The translations under genes and the position numbers were made by a program. Shown in pieces: positions 33,801 to 34,845 of a DNA stretch of 34,845 bases; the first letter of the stretch is position 1; every line of letters starts with the position of its first letter. The notes beneath the pieces are model-generated. The model was not told where the DNA came from. It ran no database searches and saw only the letters and a program-made list of their open reading frames with translations. The DNA is taken from NCBI GenBank assembly GCA_964517265.1, contig CAZFBS010000035.1:1-34845 (forward strand), written 5' to 3'. Origin of the DNA: REEP01 sp964517265. Its GTDB lineage: Bacteria > Pseudomonadota > Alphaproteobacteria > Rhodospirillales > Defluviicoccaceae.

Positions 33801-33905
33801 GCCCAGCATTCCAAGATCGAGAGAGCCGGTCCGCTCGACGGCCTCGCGGGCGATGCGTTCGGCGGCGATGGCCGCGCCGTCGATCCTCTCAGTGTCCGCG
33901 GCCAT
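30852..33905 (-). CDS. LRR-Roc-COR-TIR protein (ROCO/NLR-like candidate immune sensor)
   Basis: A 1017-residue multidomain protein. Residues about 30-300 are leucine-rich repeats, including seven 22-residue internalin-like units (TxVxDLxPLxGLxxLQxLxC). A Roc GTPase domain follows: P-loop GNGRVGKT (342-349), switch region DFGGQ (392-396) and TRCDRP (about 461-466). A COR-like linker spans about 520-780, with DAGIVFY and ILDQGWALEAIYAVF. A flexible segment leads to a TIR domain (832 to about 960) with CVSYAWGDD and FCMFEL, whose Glu910 fits the catalytic NADase glutamate. By analogy with bacterial NLR/TIR systems it may sense infection and deplete NAD; that is inferred. The start is 15 bp after the upstream rhodanese gene. 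Confidence 0.9.
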   Translation of the reverse strand: MAADTERIDGAAIAAERIAREAVERTGSLDLGMLGLTALPEELFALKHLRRLYLGIQFVVEDGERMDSRAAVAPNNIEASLGRLTELPELEVLSLNQCNLGSLRGIIGLTALRHLDCSDTEVYDLAPLSGLNGLQVLWCSGTRVGDLGPLSGMVALQKLDCSDTEVCDLGPLSCVSMLQELYCSRTQVSDLGPLSSLTALQVLWCPLTPVSDLDALSGLTALQRLDCSLTRVSDLEPLAGLTALQALRCAGTQVSTLDPLAGLTALQTLDCRGCALNDFPQGLLFNPSLEKLVLHGCRLPSVPAAVLSQTLFNGCLEALRAHVRDLQAGTVPVVDVKLMVLGNGRVGKTQLCRRLRGENYDEGQPSTHGIIVTSALLPISDEGPPARLRIWDFGGQDIYHGTHALFMRTSAIFLLAWTPVLEDAREYEHEGIIFRNHPLAYWVAYVRHLGGAGSPVLVVQTRCDRPQDDAACPVPEADLFKAFEFPQIVRYSARTDRGRAALNDALAEAVHWLREREGIAVIGRGRHRVQQRLEAMRDADAALPPEDRQQRTISQAQFHQFCEDAGGISSPDHLLAYLHDAGIVFYRPGLFDDAIILDQGWALEAIYAVFHRDRCYKTIRWQLGGHFIRPNLEDLVWQDHSVEEQKLFLSMMQSCGICFEHWRIGPEDEIEYIAPDLLPDRTDPRVNSVLEQKWDADEPVETAEFEYAMLHPGLIRSVISRIGQQAGLAGEYWQDGVYVFEKQTKSRALIEQEMIEGWRGRIRVQTQRGQAVDLLQRLMALIEQEQNQAGMTSVVTTTARKEAIASGAMRGAEPSQEPAKMEFGQEPSSAPEWCVSYAWGDDTPEGRDREALVDRLCAEAVAQGKQIVRDKKDMGLGEQISKFMRRIGRADRVFAVLSDKYLKSPFCMFELSEVWRNSRQEDKEFLRRICVYTLPCAKIWTPRDRTNYAIYWKEQHDALEAPVKEHGYHILGESGAQQLRRMRDFSQNVADILATVANTLQPRSFDELVKHGFKDLD
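33087..33548 (-). repeat. Seven 66-bp tandem LRR-coding repeats
   Basis: The sequence encodes seven consecutive 22-residue LRR units with strong DNA-level similarity (AGATCGCTCACC, CGGAGCAATCGAGC and similar blocks recur every 66 bp). Residue differences concentrate on the exposed positions between LQxL and the next TxV. Such arrays readily gain and lose units by recombination. Confidence 0.85.
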
Positions 33906-33920
33906 GCTCGCCGCCCGCCC

Positions 33921-34535
33921 TCACTCGAACGCGGCGGGGCGGGTGTAGAGTTTGTCCCGGTTGAGGGCGTAGCTCCACGGCCAGCTCGAATTCTTCCAGC
34001 CGTTGACGTTGCGCCAGGGCGACTTCGGATCGTCCTTCGACGTCACCCCTTCGAAGCCGTCAACCACCACGTAGACGGCGGTGAAACCCTTGCCGTCCAG
34101 CGCCCGCGCCGACGGCGCACCGCGATCGCTGCCCGAGCGGCACATGAGGATGATCGGCGCGTCCTTGCCGAGCCCGCGTTCGGCCAGGGCGGCCTCGATC
34201 CCGGCGGCGAAATCGGGGTTCGGCTCCATCAGGAACACCGGCTTCTCCGGATGCCATTGGCTCGGGTTCACCAGCATGAACGGGATGTTAATGTCGACCA
34301 TGTCGGTGAAGCCGGTGAACATGATCTCGATCGGCTCGCGCACGTCGACAAAGAGGACCCTCTCGCCCTGGGCAGCCTTCATCGCGCCGGCCTCCTCGGC
34401 GGTGAGATAGAGGCCGAACGGCGTCTGCGCTTCGGGATCGGTTGGTGTCTCCGCCGCCCGGACGCTCGCCGGCGCCACGGTGACTGCCAAGGCCAGGGTC
34501 GAGGCCGCGAGCACGGCCATCAGAGTGCGGGTCAT
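33921..34535 (-). CDS. Secreted rhodanese-like protein
   Basis: A 204-residue protein with a clear Sec signal peptide (MTRTLMAVLAASTLALAV... cleaved near ASVRA-AE, about residue 28). The rhodanese domain has LFVDVREPIE, and the active-site loop MCRSGSDRG contains Cys132. A longer C-terminal part (WRNVNGWKNSSWPWSYALNRDKLYTRP) is found in periplasmic rhodaneses of sulfur-oxidising and related proteobacteria. It starts 17 bp after the DsrE-like gene and ends 15 bp before the LRR-Roc-COR-TIR gene, so all three should be one transcript. Confidence 0.9.
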   Translation of the reverse strand: MTRTLMAVLAASTLALAVTVAPASVRAAETPTDPEAQTPFGLYLTAEEAGAMKAAQGERVLFVDVREPIEIMFTGFTDMVDINIPFMLVNPSQWHPEKPVFLMEPNPDFAAGIEAALAERGLGKDAPIILMCRSGSDRGAPSARALDGKGFTAVYVVVDGFEGVTSKDDPKSPWRNVNGWKNSSWPWSYALNRDKLYTRPAAFE

Positions 34536-34552
34536 TCGATCAAGGCCTCCGC

Positions 34553-34845
34553 TCAGAACGACAGGATCCGGGTGTTGGGACCCAGCAGGTGCGCGGCCAT
34601 TGCGTCCGGCCGAGCCTGCCCGACCCCCTCCAGCAGCGCATCGGCCCCCAGGTCCTTATTCGGCAGATAGATCGCGCAGACATCGACCGGGCCGCCGGCC
34701 TCGATGATCTTCTTCAGCACTCCTTGCGGGCTCATGTTCGCCGGCTTCTGCGGCTGGGTAGCGGAGGCCGGCGGCTCCCGCAGGGCGATGTCGCCGCCGG
34801 GGCCACACAGCAGCACCCGTGCCTTGGAGCCCTGCTGCAGCGCCT
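34553..34845 (-). CDS. DsrE-family sulfur relay protein (5' end outside window)
   Basis: The visible C-terminal 96 residues have DsrE/DsrF-like features: ALQQGSKARVLLCGPGGDIALRE, then MSPQGVLKKIIEAGGPVDVCAIYLPNK and the final LLGPNTRILSF. The Cys in VDVCAIY sits where DsrE-like proteins often have the sulfur-carrying residue. The gene runs off the right edge. It is apparently first, or an early member, of the cluster with two rhodaneses and the TIR protein, fitting a persulfide-transfer role. Confidence 0.8.
   Translation of the reverse strand, partial: ALQQGSKARVLLCGPGGDIALREPPASATQPQKPANMSPQGVLKKIIEAGGPVDVCAIYLPNKDLGADALLEGVGQARPDAMAAHLLGPNTRILSF

Overview
The window looks like chromosomal DNA from a GC-rich alphaproteobacterium, probably in or near Rhodospirillales. 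The markers for this are a GcrA-type cell-cycle regulator (24337-24699), an NDUFS4-like complex I accessory subunit (3105-3404), a plant/alphaproteobacterial-type glutamate-cysteine ligase (19442-20815), and CRISPR repeats resembling those of alphaproteobacterial type II-C systems. The genus cannot be fixed from the sequence alone.

Left end (1-3100): a CRISPR array of 15 intact 36-bp repeats with about 30-bp spacers runs off the left edge. It begins with a two-spacer block that is tandemly duplicated. Read on the minus strand, each repeat ends in an extended -10-like element, as in type II-C arrays with repeat-borne promoters. To the right lies an AT-rich gene for a YD-repeat protein with calcium-loop motifs. 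Beyond it are three decayed repeats in the same 65-66 bp register, so the gene appears to sit inside an older array. No cas gene is in the window. Next come tandem 66-bp copies of a tRNA 3' end plus terminator, and tRNA-Arg(TCT).

Core region (3100-24700): mostly ordinary metabolic and housekeeping genes. They include cardiolipin synthase, an SbtA/SbtB bicarbonate transporter with its PII-like partner, tRNA-Pro(TGG), a DUF192 protein, a DEAD-box RNA helicase, a stand-alone AsnC-type RAM domain, an alpha/beta hydrolase and a small lipoprotein. They continue with a UbiX flavin prenyltransferase, an SDR dehydrogenase, a tandem universal stress protein, an APH-like/P-loop kinase fusion, a CDF metal transporter, PdxH, tRNA-Ser(TGA), a methyltransferase and GshA. 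The region ends with an ExeA-like ATPase plus BY-kinase pair typical of exopolysaccharide loci, a DUF190 protein, a small hypothetical protein and GcrA.

Right end (24700-34845): an accessory region. After about 1.25 kb of non-coding DNA there is a two-gene operon. It encodes an animal-type heme peroxidase with its catalytic and heme-ester residues, then an 821-residue protein fusing five tandem repeats to a galactose/glyoxal-oxidase-like domain with a complete copper-radical active site. I infer an H2O2 producer coupled to an H2O2 consumer. On the opposite strand, closely packed genes encode a DsrE-like protein (cut by the window edge), a secreted rhodanese, a 1017-residue LRR-Roc-COR-TIR protein resembling an NLR/ROCO immune sensor, and a membrane-anchored rhodanese. 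This last cluster is the best candidate for an undescribed system.
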